Part shown: positions 16,068 through 23,697 of the stretch, in pieces
How positions within the stretch are numbered: the stretch's first letter is position 1
Layout of the letters: each line of letters opens with the position of its first letter
Assembly (NCBI GenBank): GCA_904374485.1
Contig: CAJFFX010000007.1
Coordinates: 1 to 47,950 of the forward strand
Direction: 5' to 3'
Source: Candidatus Pseudoscillospira falkowii
GTDB taxonomy: Bacteria > Bacillota > Clostridia > Oscillospirales > Oscillospiraceae
Length of the DNA stretch: 47,950 nt
The notes under the pieces: generated by a model
The model's input: the letters and a program-made list of their open reading frames with translations, nothing else
The model's database searches: none
What the model was told of the DNA's origin: nothing
Translations under genes and position numbers: made by a program

Positions 16068-16108
16068 AAAAACACATCCGCCGGAGCAAAGCCGGCGGAT
16101 GTGTTTTT
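16068..16108. terminator. Bidirectional terminator between the acetyltransferase gene and serA
   Basis: A 17-bp stem (16068-16084 with 16092-16108) around AGCAAAG, with A-run and T-run flanks. It serves both converging transcripts. Confidence 0.93.
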
Positions 16109-16131
16109 GCTTTTTTATGGAGTCTGGGCGC

Positions 16132-17298
16132 TCAGTGCAGCACGCGGACGCGGAGCACACCTTCCACGGCTTTCAGCTCCGAAACCACCACGTCGTCCAC
16201 CGCGCTGTTCAGATCGAAGACGGAATAGGCGTATTCGCCCCGGGACTTGTTGGTCATGTTTTCGATGTTGACCTGGTCCTTGGCAAAGATGGGCAGCAGG
16301 GTGGTCAGCATGCCGGGCAGGTTGCGGTGGATAATGCAGATGCGGGCGATGCCGCTGCGGTCCAGGTGCAGGTCGGGCATGTTGACGGAGTTTTTGATGT
16401 TGCCGTTGCGCAGGTAATCATCCATCTCCTCGGCGGCCATGTGGGCGCAGTTGGCCTCGGCCTCCACGGTGGTACCGCCCAGGTGGGGCGTCAGGATGAC
16501 GTTGGGCTCAGGAATCAAACGGGCGGTGGGGAAGTCTGCCACAAAGCGGGCCACTTTGCCGCTGTGCAGGGCGTCGAGGATAGCGTCCTCGTCCACCACT
16601 TCGCCGCGGGCGTAGTTGATGATGCGCACGCCGTCCTTCATCTTGGCGATGCGCTCGGCGTTGATCATGCCGCGGGTCTCGTCGGTCAGGGGCGTATGGA
16701 GGGTGATGTAGTCGCAGTTTTTCAGCAGGGTGTCCAGATCGTCCACGCGGATGACGTGACGGGACACGCGCCAGGCGGCGGCCACGGACAGGTAGGGATC
16801 GTAGCCGTAGACTTTCATGCCCATGTCCAGGGCGATGTTGGCCACCAGGGAACCCACGTTGCCCGTGCCGATGACGCCGATGGTCTTGCGGTAGTATTCC
16901 GGGCCGGCGAACTGCTTTTTGATCTTCTCCATGGCCACTTCCACGGGCACGTCGGGATCGTCGTAGTTATAGACCCAGCGCATGCCGCCCATCAGGTCGC
17001 GGGAGGCCATGCCCAGGCCGAAGAGGAACAGTTCCTTGACGGCGTTGGCGTTGCCGCCGGGGGTGTTGAACACCACGATGCCGTTTTCGCTGCAGCGCTT
17101 GAGGGGGATGGAGTTCACACCGATGCCGGCGCGGGCGATGCAGCGCAGGGAGGGATTGAACGCGTAATTGTGCATATCCGTGGCGCGGACGAAAATGGCG
17201 TCGGGATCTTCCATGGTGTCGGAGATCTCGTAGCGGTCGGGCGTCATGATCTCCAGGCAGGAGGGGGAAATGTGGTTGAGGGTCTTGACCTTAAACAT
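16132..17298 (-). CDS. serA: D-3-phosphoglycerate dehydrogenase
   Basis: A 388-residue cytoplasmic enzyme that oxidises 3-phosphoglycerate to 3-phosphohydroxypyruvate with NAD, the first step of serine synthesis. The NAD-binding GTGNVG is at residues 144-149 (IGVIGTGNVGS). The catalytic Arg, Glu and His of the D-2-hydroxyacid dehydrogenases fit R231 (NYARGEVVDED), E264 and H272 (TPHLGGTT). A C-terminal ACT domain from about residue 318 (ICIIHRNLPGMLTTLLPIFA) is the usual serine-sensing or regulatory module. It follows serC by 14 bases with AAAGGA 9 bases before its ATG, so the pair is one operon. serB is not in the window. Confidence 0.95.
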   Translation of the reverse strand: MFKVKTLNHISPSCLEIMTPDRYEISDTMEDPDAIFVRATDMHNYAFNPSLRCIARAGIGVNSIPLKRCSENGIVVFNTPGGNANAVKELFLFGLGMASRDLMGGMRWVYNYDDPDVPVEVAMEKIKKQFAGPEYYRKTIGVIGTGNVGSLVANIALDMGMKVYGYDPYLSVAAAWRVSRHVIRVDDLDTLLKNCDYITLHTPLTDETRGMINAERIAKMKDGVRIINYARGEVVDEDAILDALHSGKVARFVADFPTARLIPEPNVILTPHLGGTTVEAEANCAHMAAEEMDDYLRNGNIKNSVNMPDLHLDRSGIARICIIHRNLPGMLTTLLPIFAKDQVNIENMTNKSRGEYAYSVFDLNSAVDDVVVSELKAVEGVLRVRVLH

Positions 17299-17312
17299 AA
17301 TTTCAAATCCTT

Positions 17313-18404
17313 TCAGATGTGTTCTTTTTCAAAATCTGCCATAAAGTTCCGCAGGGCTTTCACGCCTGCCAGGGGCATGGCGTTGTAAAGAGAGGCGCGC
17401 ATGCCGCCCACCAGGCGGTGGCCCTTCAGGTTGGAAAAGCCCGCCTCGCCCGCTTCCTTGGCGAACTGGGCGTCGAGCTCGGCGCTTTCGGTGCGGAAAG
17501 TCACGTTCATGCGGCTGCGGTCCGCGGGGACGACGCTGCTGCGGAACAGCCGGCTCTCGTCGAGGTATTCATAGAGCACGGCGGCTTTTTCGGCGTTGAC
17601 TTTTTCCATTGCGCCGAGACCGCCCATCTCCTCCTCCAGCCATTTTGCCACCAGGCCCAGCACGTAGATGCACCAGCAGGGGGGCGTGTTGTACATGGAA
17701 TCCTTTTTGATGTGGGTGGCGTAGTCCAGCATGACCGGGGTGTTTTCCGGTGCGCTGCCGGCCAGGTCGCGGCGGAGGATCACCACCGTCACGCCGGCGG
17801 GGGCCATGTTCTTCTGGGCCCCGGCGTAGATCAGACCGTATTTCGACACGTCCACGGGTTTGGAGAGAATATTGGAGCTCATGTCGCACACCAGGGGGAC
17901 GTTCCCGGTCTCAGGGACGTAGTGCCACTCCGTGCCGTAGATGGTGTTGTTGGCGCAGTAGTGGAAATAGGAAGCGTCTCTGTCCACAGAGAGGGCCTCC
18001 TGGGCGGGGATATAGGTGTGGTTTTTGTCGGCGCTGGAGCAGGCCACCAGGCACTGGCCGAATTTCTGGGCCTCTTCATAGGCCTTGGTGGAGAAGTTGC
18101 CGGTGAGGGCGTAGGACGCCTTGCCGGTCCTTCCCATCAGGTTCATGGGCACCATGGAAAATTGGGTGGTGGCGCCGCCCTGGAGAAAGAGGATCTCATA
18201 TTCCTCAGGAACTTGCATCAGGCGGCGCAGGCGGTCTTTCGTGTCCTGAAAAATGGAGGCGAAAGCGGAAGATCGGTGGCTCATCTCCATGACTGACATG
18301 CCCGATCCGTTCCAGTTGAGCATAGATCGCTGCGCCTCCTGCAATACTGGCAGCGGCAGCATCGAGGGACCGGCGGAAAAATTGTAAATGCGCTCGTTGA
18401 ACAA
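17313..18404 (-). CDS. serC: Phosphoserine aminotransferase
   Basis: A 363-residue pyridoxal-phosphate enzyme that converts 3-phosphohydroxypyruvate and glutamate to phosphoserine, the second step of serine synthesis. It begins with the hallmark YNFSAGPSMLP. The cofactor-binding Asp is D174 (CDMSSNIL) and the Schiff-base Lys is K198 (YAGAQKNMAPAG). The C-terminal GHRLVGGMRASLYNAMP is also typical. The start codon is TTG at 18404, with AAGGAG 10 bases upstream. It is first in the serC-serA operon, and a promoter with near-consensus spacing lies about 80 bases upstream. Confidence 0.95.
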   Translation of the reverse strand: MFNERIYNFSAGPSMLPLPVLQEAQRSMLNWNGSGMSVMEMSHRSSAFASIFQDTKDRLRRLMQVPEEYEILFLQGGATTQFSMVPMNLMGRTGKASYALTGNFSTKAYEEAQKFGQCLVACSSADKNHTYIPAQEALSVDRDASYFHYCANNTIYGTEWHYVPETGNVPLVCDMSSNILSKPVDVSKYGLIYAGAQKNMAPAGVTVVILRRDLAGSAPENTPVMLDYATHIKKDSMYNTPPCWCIYVLGLVAKWLEEEMGGLGAMEKVNAEKAAVLYEYLDESRLFRSSVVPADRSRMNVTFRTESAELDAQFAKEAGEAGFSNLKGHRLVGGMRASLYNAMPLAGVKALRNFMADFEKEHI

Positions 18405-18484
18405 CGTCTTTCGACTCCTTTCATAAAAAATAGACAGGAATAAATAATAGAAAGGGGGCCGTCGAAAAGCCCCGCTAATTTATT

Positions 18485-18513
18485 ATTTTAGCATACAAAA
18501 GTAACGGTGACAA
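18485..18513 (-). promoter_or_regulatory. Predicted promoter of serC-serA
   Basis: Minus-strand TTGTCA (18508-18513) and TAAAAT (18485-18490), 17-base spacer, with TGC just before the -10 (extended type). The leader of about 75 bases contains a GGGGC/GCCCC hairpin near 18454-18473. I see no T-box or known riboswitch. Confidence 0.78.
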
Positions 18514-18556
18514 GTTAAAAAATCGCCGGGCGATGGTAAAAGCGAAAGGATGGTGG

Positions 18557-18562
18557 TATACT
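18557..18562 (+). promoter_or_regulatory. Probable -10 element for the second acetyltransferase gene
   Basis: TGGTATACT is an extended -10 type element (TATACT 18557-18562), about 55 bases before the start. No good -35 is seen. Confidence 0.5.
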
Positions 18563-18617
18563 GGACCCACAGTACAGGCCGCGCGTCTTTTGCGCCGCGG
18601 CGGAAAGGATGACGGCG

Positions 18618-19349
18618 ATGGAGCGGGAAGCGGCGGCGCGGCGGTATCTGCTGCGCCGGAAAGACCGGAATATCAATATGCTGGCAGCTCTGCAGGACGG
18701 CCTTGCCCGGGTGGCCGCGGCAGAGGAAGACGGGTGCCTTCTGCAGGTGGCCGGCGAGATCTGGCAGCTGGCGGCGGAGAATGAGCGCGCCGCCCTTCGA
18801 TTGTATGCGCAGCTTCCGGCGGACGTGACCATGCTGGAGGTGCAGGCGGCGGATCAGGCGGCGGCGCTGGCGCAGCGGTTCCGGCCCGCCTGCGTGGAAT
18901 TTTACCGCAACGCCTGGTTCGACGGCCCGGCGGCGGAGCTGCCGCCTCTCCAGGGGGCGGAGGTGCGCGACCTGGGACCGGAGCAGGCCGGAGAGCTGGC
19001 CCGGTACTACGCGCTGCCCGGCGCGGCTGCGGAGGCGCTGGGGGAGACGGAGGCCTATCTCGCCGGACGCATGGCGGTGGGCGCGGTGTTCGGTCTCTAT
19101 CTTTCCGGCCGCTTGGCGGGCTTTGCGGGCCACCATCAGGAGGGCTCCATCGGCATGCTGACCGTGCTGCCGGAATACCGGCGGCAGGGACTGGGCGCAT
19201 ATTTGGAGCGCTGCGCCATTCTGCGGATCCTGGCCCGGGGCTGGCTGCCCTTCGGCCAGGTGGCACCGGACAACGCCGCGTCCCTGGCCCTCCAGCGCGC
19301 CCTCGGCATGCGCGTGTCCGAAGAAACGGTTTGCTGGATGGAGCGGTAA
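18618..19349 (+). CDS. GNAT family N-acetyltransferase
   Basis: A 243-residue protein with a GNAT domain in its C-terminal half: the acetyl-CoA-binding motif IGMLTVLPEYRRQGLGAYLE, then QVAPDNAASLALQRALGM, the typical late helix of the fold. The N-terminal half is helical and Ala-rich and carries no recognised motif. The substrate is unknown. The ATG at 18618 is preferred over 18609, because AAAGGA directly abuts 18609 but is 8 bases before 18618. It is transcribed alone, diverging from serC. Confidence 0.85.
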   Translation: MEREAAARRYLLRRKDRNINMLAALQDGLARVAAAEEDGCLLQVAGEIWQLAAENERAALRLYAQLPADVTMLEVQAADQAAALAQRFRPACVEFYRNAWFDGPAAELPPLQGAEVRDLGPEQAGELARYYALPGAAAEALGETEAYLAGRMAVGAVFGLYLSGRLAGFAGHHQEGSIGMLTVLPEYRRQGLGAYLERCAILRILARGWLPFGQVAPDNAASLALQRALGMRVSEETVCWMER

Positions 19350-19382
19350 AAAGCGGCACGGCAATAGGGAAAAAGCGAAAAA

Positions 19383-19415
19383 CAAGGGAGCGGACCCGGG
19401 CGGTCCGCTCCCTTG
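19383..19415. terminator. Terminator between the acetyltransferase gene and ppk
   Basis: A 14-bp stem (CAAGGGAGCGGACC, 19383-19396, with 19402-19415) around CGGGC. A T-run follows on the plus side (TTATTTTT), and the minus side has TTGTTTTTCGC. It probably acts in both directions. Confidence 0.82.
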
Positions 19416-19420
19416 AGCCG

Positions 19421-21541
19421 TTATTTTTGGAAAAAGGTCTTCAGAACGCGCAGGAAACCACCCGCTTTCCGCGCCGGCGGTTCCGCTTCCGCTTCCTGGG
19501 CCTGGTGGGCCAGCGCCTCGTCCATTAGGAATTGCTGGCTGTCCATATCCGGCGCGCGCCGGTCGAAGGGGCGGTAGCTGCCGTCGCACTGCAGCGCGCG
19601 GGCCTTGACATTGTCCGCCAGGCAGGCGTCGAGGATGGCGTGCAGCTTGGCGCGCGCCGCCGGGTCGTATACGGGGCAGGCGATCTCCACCCGGCGCTGG
19701 GTGTTGCGGGTCATGAAATCGGCCGAGGAGATGTATATGCTCTCCGACGCGCCGTCGCCGAAGCAGTAGATGCGGGAATGCTCCAGATAGCGCCCCACGA
19801 TGCTGCGGATGCGGAGGTTCTCCGTTTTTCCGGGCACGCCGGGCAGGATGCAGCAGATGCCGCGGACGATCATGTCGATCTGCACGCCGGCGCAGGAGGC
19901 CTGCATGAGCTTTTCGATGATGTCCACATCGGTAATGGAGTTGATCTTGATGCGGATGCGGCCCTTCTCCCGCTTGGCGATCTCCGCGTCCATGTGCTGC
20001 AGCACGGCACTTTTCAGGGAGCTGGGCGCCACCAGCAGATGGCGGTAGGTCCCCTCCAGGTTGCCGATGGACATGTTTTTGAAAAATTCCGCCGCGTCGG
20101 CGCCGATGCGCTGGTCTGCCGTCAACAGGGACAAATCGGTATATTGCTTCGCCGTTTTCTCGTTGTAGTTGCCGGTGCCCACCTGGGTGATGTATCGCAC
20201 TTTGCCGTGCTCCCGGCGGGTGATCAGGCAGATCTTGGAATGGACTTTGTATTCTTCAAAGCCGTAGAGGATGGTGCAGCCTGCGTCCTCCAACCGCTCG
20301 GACCAGTCGATGTTGTGCTGTTCGTCGAAGCGGGCCCGCAGCTCGATGAGCACGGTCACGTCCTTGCCGTGCTCCGCCGCGGCGCAGAGATAGTCCACCA
20401 GCTTTGCCTGGCGGGCCAGGCGGTATATGGTGATCTTGATGGAGACCACCGCCGGGTCCTCCGACGCCTCCTGGATTAGCTGCAGGAAGGGGGCCATGCT
20501 TTCAAAGGGATAGGACAGCAGCCGGTCCCTGCGCTGGACCTGCTGGATGACGCTTTCGCGGGGATGGAAATCGCCGGGCAGGCAGGGGGTGAAGGCGGGG
20601 TAGAGCAGGGCACGCCGCTTTCCTTCGGGCAGCTTGTCCGCTAAAGAGAAGGCGTAGCCCAGGTCCGGCGGCGCAGAAGTGATAAAGATCTGCCGGTCCG
20701 TCACGGGCAGGCGCTCCTTGAGATAGCCGCGGAAGGCGGTACTGATGGGCTGGGAGAGTTCCAGCCGCACCGGCGCCAGGCGCATGCGCTGCTTGAGGAC
20801 TTTTTTCATTTTCTTGCGGAAGTCGTCGTTGTCAAAATCGAAGGCTTCGTCGTCGGGATTGATGTCGGCGTTGCGGGTCACGCGGAAGATTACCTTTTCC
20901 TCGATGGTGTAGCCGGGAAAGAGGGTGTCAAAAAAGGCCGCGAGCAGTTCCTCCATGAGGATGTAGCGCAAGTCGCCGCCCGGCAGGAACAGGACGGGCG
21001 GCAGCACCTCCGGCACCGGCGTCACGGCGAACACTTCCCGGGACTTGAATTTGACCCAGGCGCCGATGTGCAGCACAGCGTTGCGCAGGTGGGGGAAGGG
21101 GTGGTGATTGTCTACGATCTGGGGCGAAACGATGGGGGCCACGGTGCTGTTGAAATACTGGGTGCAGAATTTCTTTTCGCTGTTTTCCAGCTCGTCGAAG
21201 GAAAGGCAGCAGATGCCGTGGACACGCAGCCGCTTTTCCAGCGCCGCGCAGATCTGCTCTTTTTTGCGGTAGAGTGGCCGGACTGCGCTGTAGATGGCCT
21301 CCAGCTGCTCCTTGGGCGACCAGCCGGAGCGCTTGTCCAGAGCGTGCTCCTTGACGTGCATCAGATCGAACAGGCTGCCTGCGCGGATCATGAAGAACTC
21401 GTCCAGATTGCTGGAAAAAATGGAGACGAATTTCAGCCGTTCCAGCAAGGGGACCGTTTCGTCGGTGGCCTCGGAAAGAACCCGGTCGTTAAAAGCCAGC
21501 CAGGACAATTCGCGGTTCTGCATAAAGCTCTGGTCAGTCAC
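19421..21541 (-). CDS. ppk: Polyphosphate kinase (PPK1)
   Basis: A 706-residue enzyme that reversibly transfers the terminal phosphate of ATP to polyphosphate at the membrane or in cytosolic granules. It starts with the PPK1 hallmark RELSWLAFNDRVLSEA. The autophosphorylated His is H434 (EYKVHSKICLI), and the second conserved His is H588 (GRYLEHSRIYCFGDG). VGTGNYNEKTAKQYTDLSLL is also diagnostic. The start is GTG at 21541 with AAGGAGGG 8 bases upstream. It overlaps the end of ppx by 8 bases, so polymer synthesis and breakdown enzymes are translationally coupled, and it is the last gene of a four-gene minus-strand run. Confidence 0.97.
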   Translation of the reverse strand: MTDQSFMQNRELSWLAFNDRVLSEATDETVPLLERLKFVSIFSSNLDEFFMIRAGSLFDLMHVKEHALDKRSGWSPKEQLEAIYSAVRPLYRKKEQICAALEKRLRVHGICCLSFDELENSEKKFCTQYFNSTVAPIVSPQIVDNHHPFPHLRNAVLHIGAWVKFKSREVFAVTPVPEVLPPVLFLPGGDLRYILMEELLAAFFDTLFPGYTIEEKVIFRVTRNADINPDDEAFDFDNDDFRKKMKKVLKQRMRLAPVRLELSQPISTAFRGYLKERLPVTDRQIFITSAPPDLGYAFSLADKLPEGKRRALLYPAFTPCLPGDFHPRESVIQQVQRRDRLLSYPFESMAPFLQLIQEASEDPAVVSIKITIYRLARQAKLVDYLCAAAEHGKDVTVLIELRARFDEQHNIDWSERLEDAGCTILYGFEEYKVHSKICLITRREHGKVRYITQVGTGNYNEKTAKQYTDLSLLTADQRIGADAAEFFKNMSIGNLEGTYRHLLVAPSSLKSAVLQHMDAEIAKREKGRIRIKINSITDVDIIEKLMQASCAGVQIDMIVRGICCILPGVPGKTENLRIRSIVGRYLEHSRIYCFGDGASESIYISSADFMTRNTQRRVEIACPVYDPAARAKLHAILDACLADNVKARALQCDGSYRPFDRRAPDMDSQQFLMDEALAHQAQEAEAEPPARKAGGFLRVLKTFFQK

Positions 21542-22454
21542 AGGATATGCCCTCCTTTTCCAGCATGAATGACAAATAGCCCTCGCGCACGCCGCAGGGG
21601 CTGGTGAAAATGCGCTCGCTTTGGTAAATCTCCGCGGCGCACTGCAGGATCAGAATGCCGGGGACCAGGGTGTGGACGCGCTCCGGCGCCACTTTGAGAA
21701 TGCGGCGCATCAGCTTGCGGGGTTCCCCGGCGGCCATGGCGAGCACGTCGTCCAGAAAAGAACGCGGATAAAATGCGGGGGCGGCGCCGTCGGCCTTGTT
21801 CAGGTTTTGATACAGGGCCAGCGCGGCCCGGGCTGTACCGCCGACGCCGCAGAGAGGCTGCCCCAGGCAGCCGTCTACCGGCGGCAGGGCGCTGCGCATC
21901 ATGGCGCAGACTTTTTCCCGCATTTCCCGCAACTCTTTCTTTTTGGGGATCAGGTCGCCGACACAGGCGCTGTAGAGATTCAGCGAGCCGACGGGCAGGG
22001 AGTGGGCCGCCAGCACGGTGCGGTCCCGGAAGACCACCAGTTCCGTGCTGCCGCCGCCTACGTCCGCCAGGATGCCCGACTGCAGGGAAGCGCGGCGGAT
22101 GGCGCCGCGATAGTCCAGCATGGCCTCTTCATAGCCGGAAAGCACCTGGATGCCCAGGCCGGTTTCCCGCCACACGGTCTCCAGGACCTGGTCGGTATTG
22201 ACGATGTTGCGCAGGGATGCGGTGGCAAAAGGGTACAGTGGGCAGTCCGGCAGCATGGCGGTCACGTCCCGGTATTTCCGCAGGACGGAGATGAGCCGCC
22301 GGATGCCTTCGCGGGACAGGCAGTTTTTCTTATCCACATAGCCGGCCAGGCCGGCGGTGGTCTTGCTGCTCAAAACGGGGGTCAGGATCCCGGCGTCCTG
22401 CCGGAAAATGACCAGGCGGATGGTGTTGGATCCGATGTCGATGACACAATACAT
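21534..22454 (-). CDS. ppx: Exopolyphosphatase / Ppx-GppA family phosphatase
   Basis: A 306-residue cytoplasmic phosphatase of the actin/Hsp70-like fold. It would remove terminal phosphates from polyphosphate, or the 5'-phosphate from pppGpp. The N-terminal phosphate loop VIDIGSNTIRLVIF and the central ADVGGGSTELVVF are the two diagnostic motifs; YEEAMLDYRGA carries the catalytic-type Glu. It is of the short two-domain form (about 300 residues) without the C-terminal HD-like extension of E. coli PPX. ppk overlaps its last 8 bases, which supports polyphosphate as substrate. The ribosome site is weak (AAGAAG). Confidence 0.92.
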   Translation of the reverse strand: MYCVIDIGSNTIRLVIFRQDAGILTPVLSSKTTAGLAGYVDKKNCLSREGIRRLISVLRKYRDVTAMLPDCPLYPFATASLRNIVNTDQVLETVWRETGLGIQVLSGYEEAMLDYRGAIRRASLQSGILADVGGGSTELVVFRDRTVLAAHSLPVGSLNLYSACVGDLIPKKKELREMREKVCAMMRSALPPVDGCLGQPLCGVGGTARAALALYQNLNKADGAAPAFYPRSFLDDVLAMAAGEPRKLMRRILKVAPERVHTLVPGILILQCAAEIYQSERIFTSPCGVREGYLSFMLEKEGISCD

Positions 22455-22490
22455 ACTTCTTATCTGCTCTTTCCTTATGGCTTGATTTTC

Positions 22491-23681
22491 TTATGGTTCG
22501 CCCGCCGGCAGGACCCCGTCCCGCGCCGGTGCGGCTGCCGAACGGCTGCGGCGGAAAAATACGACTGCCAGCAGCACCGTCACGGGCACGCTGAGCACGA
22601 TGCCGAAGCTTCCGGACAGACCCTGCATAATGGCGATGCCGATATTGTTGGAGTTGATGATCTGCTGATAGGGCAGATTGTAGGCGTAGTTGAGCACCAG
22701 CATGCTGATGTTGCTGCCGGCGAAGGCCAGGATCAGTGTGTTGCTGTCCGTCCCCATCATATCACGGCCTACGCGCATACCGGCGCGAAACAGCGCCCGT
22801 TGGCTCAGATTTGGATTCTGCTCGTAAATTTCGCTGATGGCGCTGGCGATGGACATGGCCACGTCCATCACGGCGCCCAGGCTGGAGATCAGAAGGCCCG
22901 AAAACAGAAGTCCGCCCACCTGAATGCCGTTGGTGTAGTTCAGCGTCAGCAGGCTTTCGATGTCGGAAACGTTCCAGCCCGTGATGCCGGAGGCGGCGCT
23001 GAAAACCGTGGCGGCGAAGCCGGCGATGATAACGCCCGCCACGGTGCCCAGCGTGGCCACGGCGGTCTTGCGGGTGGGGCCGCCGATGAGATAGAGCGTT
23101 GCGACGGTGGTGACGACGCACACCAGCACCGAAACCCAGAAGGGCGACCAGCCCCGGTAGACCAGGGGCAGGTAGACAAAGAGAATGCACAGGAAGGTGA
23201 AGATCAGGCCGCCGGAGGCTTTGACGCCCTGCTTTCCGCCCACCAGGCACAAAATCAGAAGATAGAGGGCTGCAAAAGCATAGATGACCCATTCGCGGCT
23301 CTGGGCGTAGACGCTGGCGATGGTGGAATCGCCGGCCACGCTCTGCATCACCACCACGTGCATCCCTTCGCGGCAGGGCGCGCCGAAGAGATAGCCGGCG
23401 CTGGAGGTGGTCTCGATGGTTTCGCCTGCGCGTACGCCGGTGCGCATTTCCACCAGCACCACTTGCTCGCCCAGGCGGGTGCCGTCGCTCTGCAGGTTGT
23501 CCTGCAGGATTTCCACGACGACGCCCTTTTCAAAGGTCTGCCCCTCCCTGGACACCAGCTGCGTTTTCTCCACGCGGTTGATGGAAATGACAAAGGCCAG
23601 GAACAGGATGATAATAAGCACCGGCAGGCCCCATCTCAAAAAGAGATGAGGCCCCCGGGCGAATGCGATCCGTTTTTTCAT
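22491..23681 (-). CDS. YibE/F family multi-spanning membrane protein
   Basis: A 396-residue membrane protein of the YibE/F family, whose biochemical function is not established. There is one N-terminal hydrophobic segment (WGLPVLIIILFLAFVIS). An external domain of about 110 residues follows, with a beta-type OB-like pattern (QVVLVEMRTGVRAGETIE). Seven or more segments then follow from YAFAALYLLILCLVGG onward. GAVMDVAMSIASAISEI and GRDMMGTDSNTLILAFAG are the most conserved-looking parts. It lies 16 bases after the surface phosphatase gene and 36 before ppx on the same strand. The ATG has no clear ribosome site, so translation may depend on coupling. Its place in a phosphate-related operon suggests a role in phosphate or ion export/import, which is inference only. 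Confidence 0.85.
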   Translation of the reverse strand: MKKRIAFARGPHLFLRWGLPVLIIILFLAFVISINRVEKTQLVSREGQTFEKGVVVEILQDNLQSDGTRLGEQVVLVEMRTGVRAGETIETTSSAGYLFGAPCREGMHVVVMQSVAGDSTIASVYAQSREWVIYAFAALYLLILCLVGGKQGVKASGGLIFTFLCILFVYLPLVYRGWSPFWVSVLVCVVTTVATLYLIGGPTRKTAVATLGTVAGVIIAGFAATVFSAASGITGWNVSDIESLLTLNYTNGIQVGGLLFSGLLISSLGAVMDVAMSIASAISEIYEQNPNLSQRALFRAGMRVGRDMMGTDSNTLILAFAGSNISMLVLNYAYNLPYQQIINSNNIGIAIMQGLSGSFGIVLSVPVTVLLAVVFFRRSRSAAAPARDGVLPAGEP

Positions 23682-23697
23682 CGGTCGTTTCGATGGG

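Noticed and set aside
18405-18484. Possible T-box or serine-responsive leader before serC
   Set aside because: The leader is only about 75 bases. It lacks the T-box consensus and a specifier stem; just one short GGGGC/GCCCC hairpin is present.
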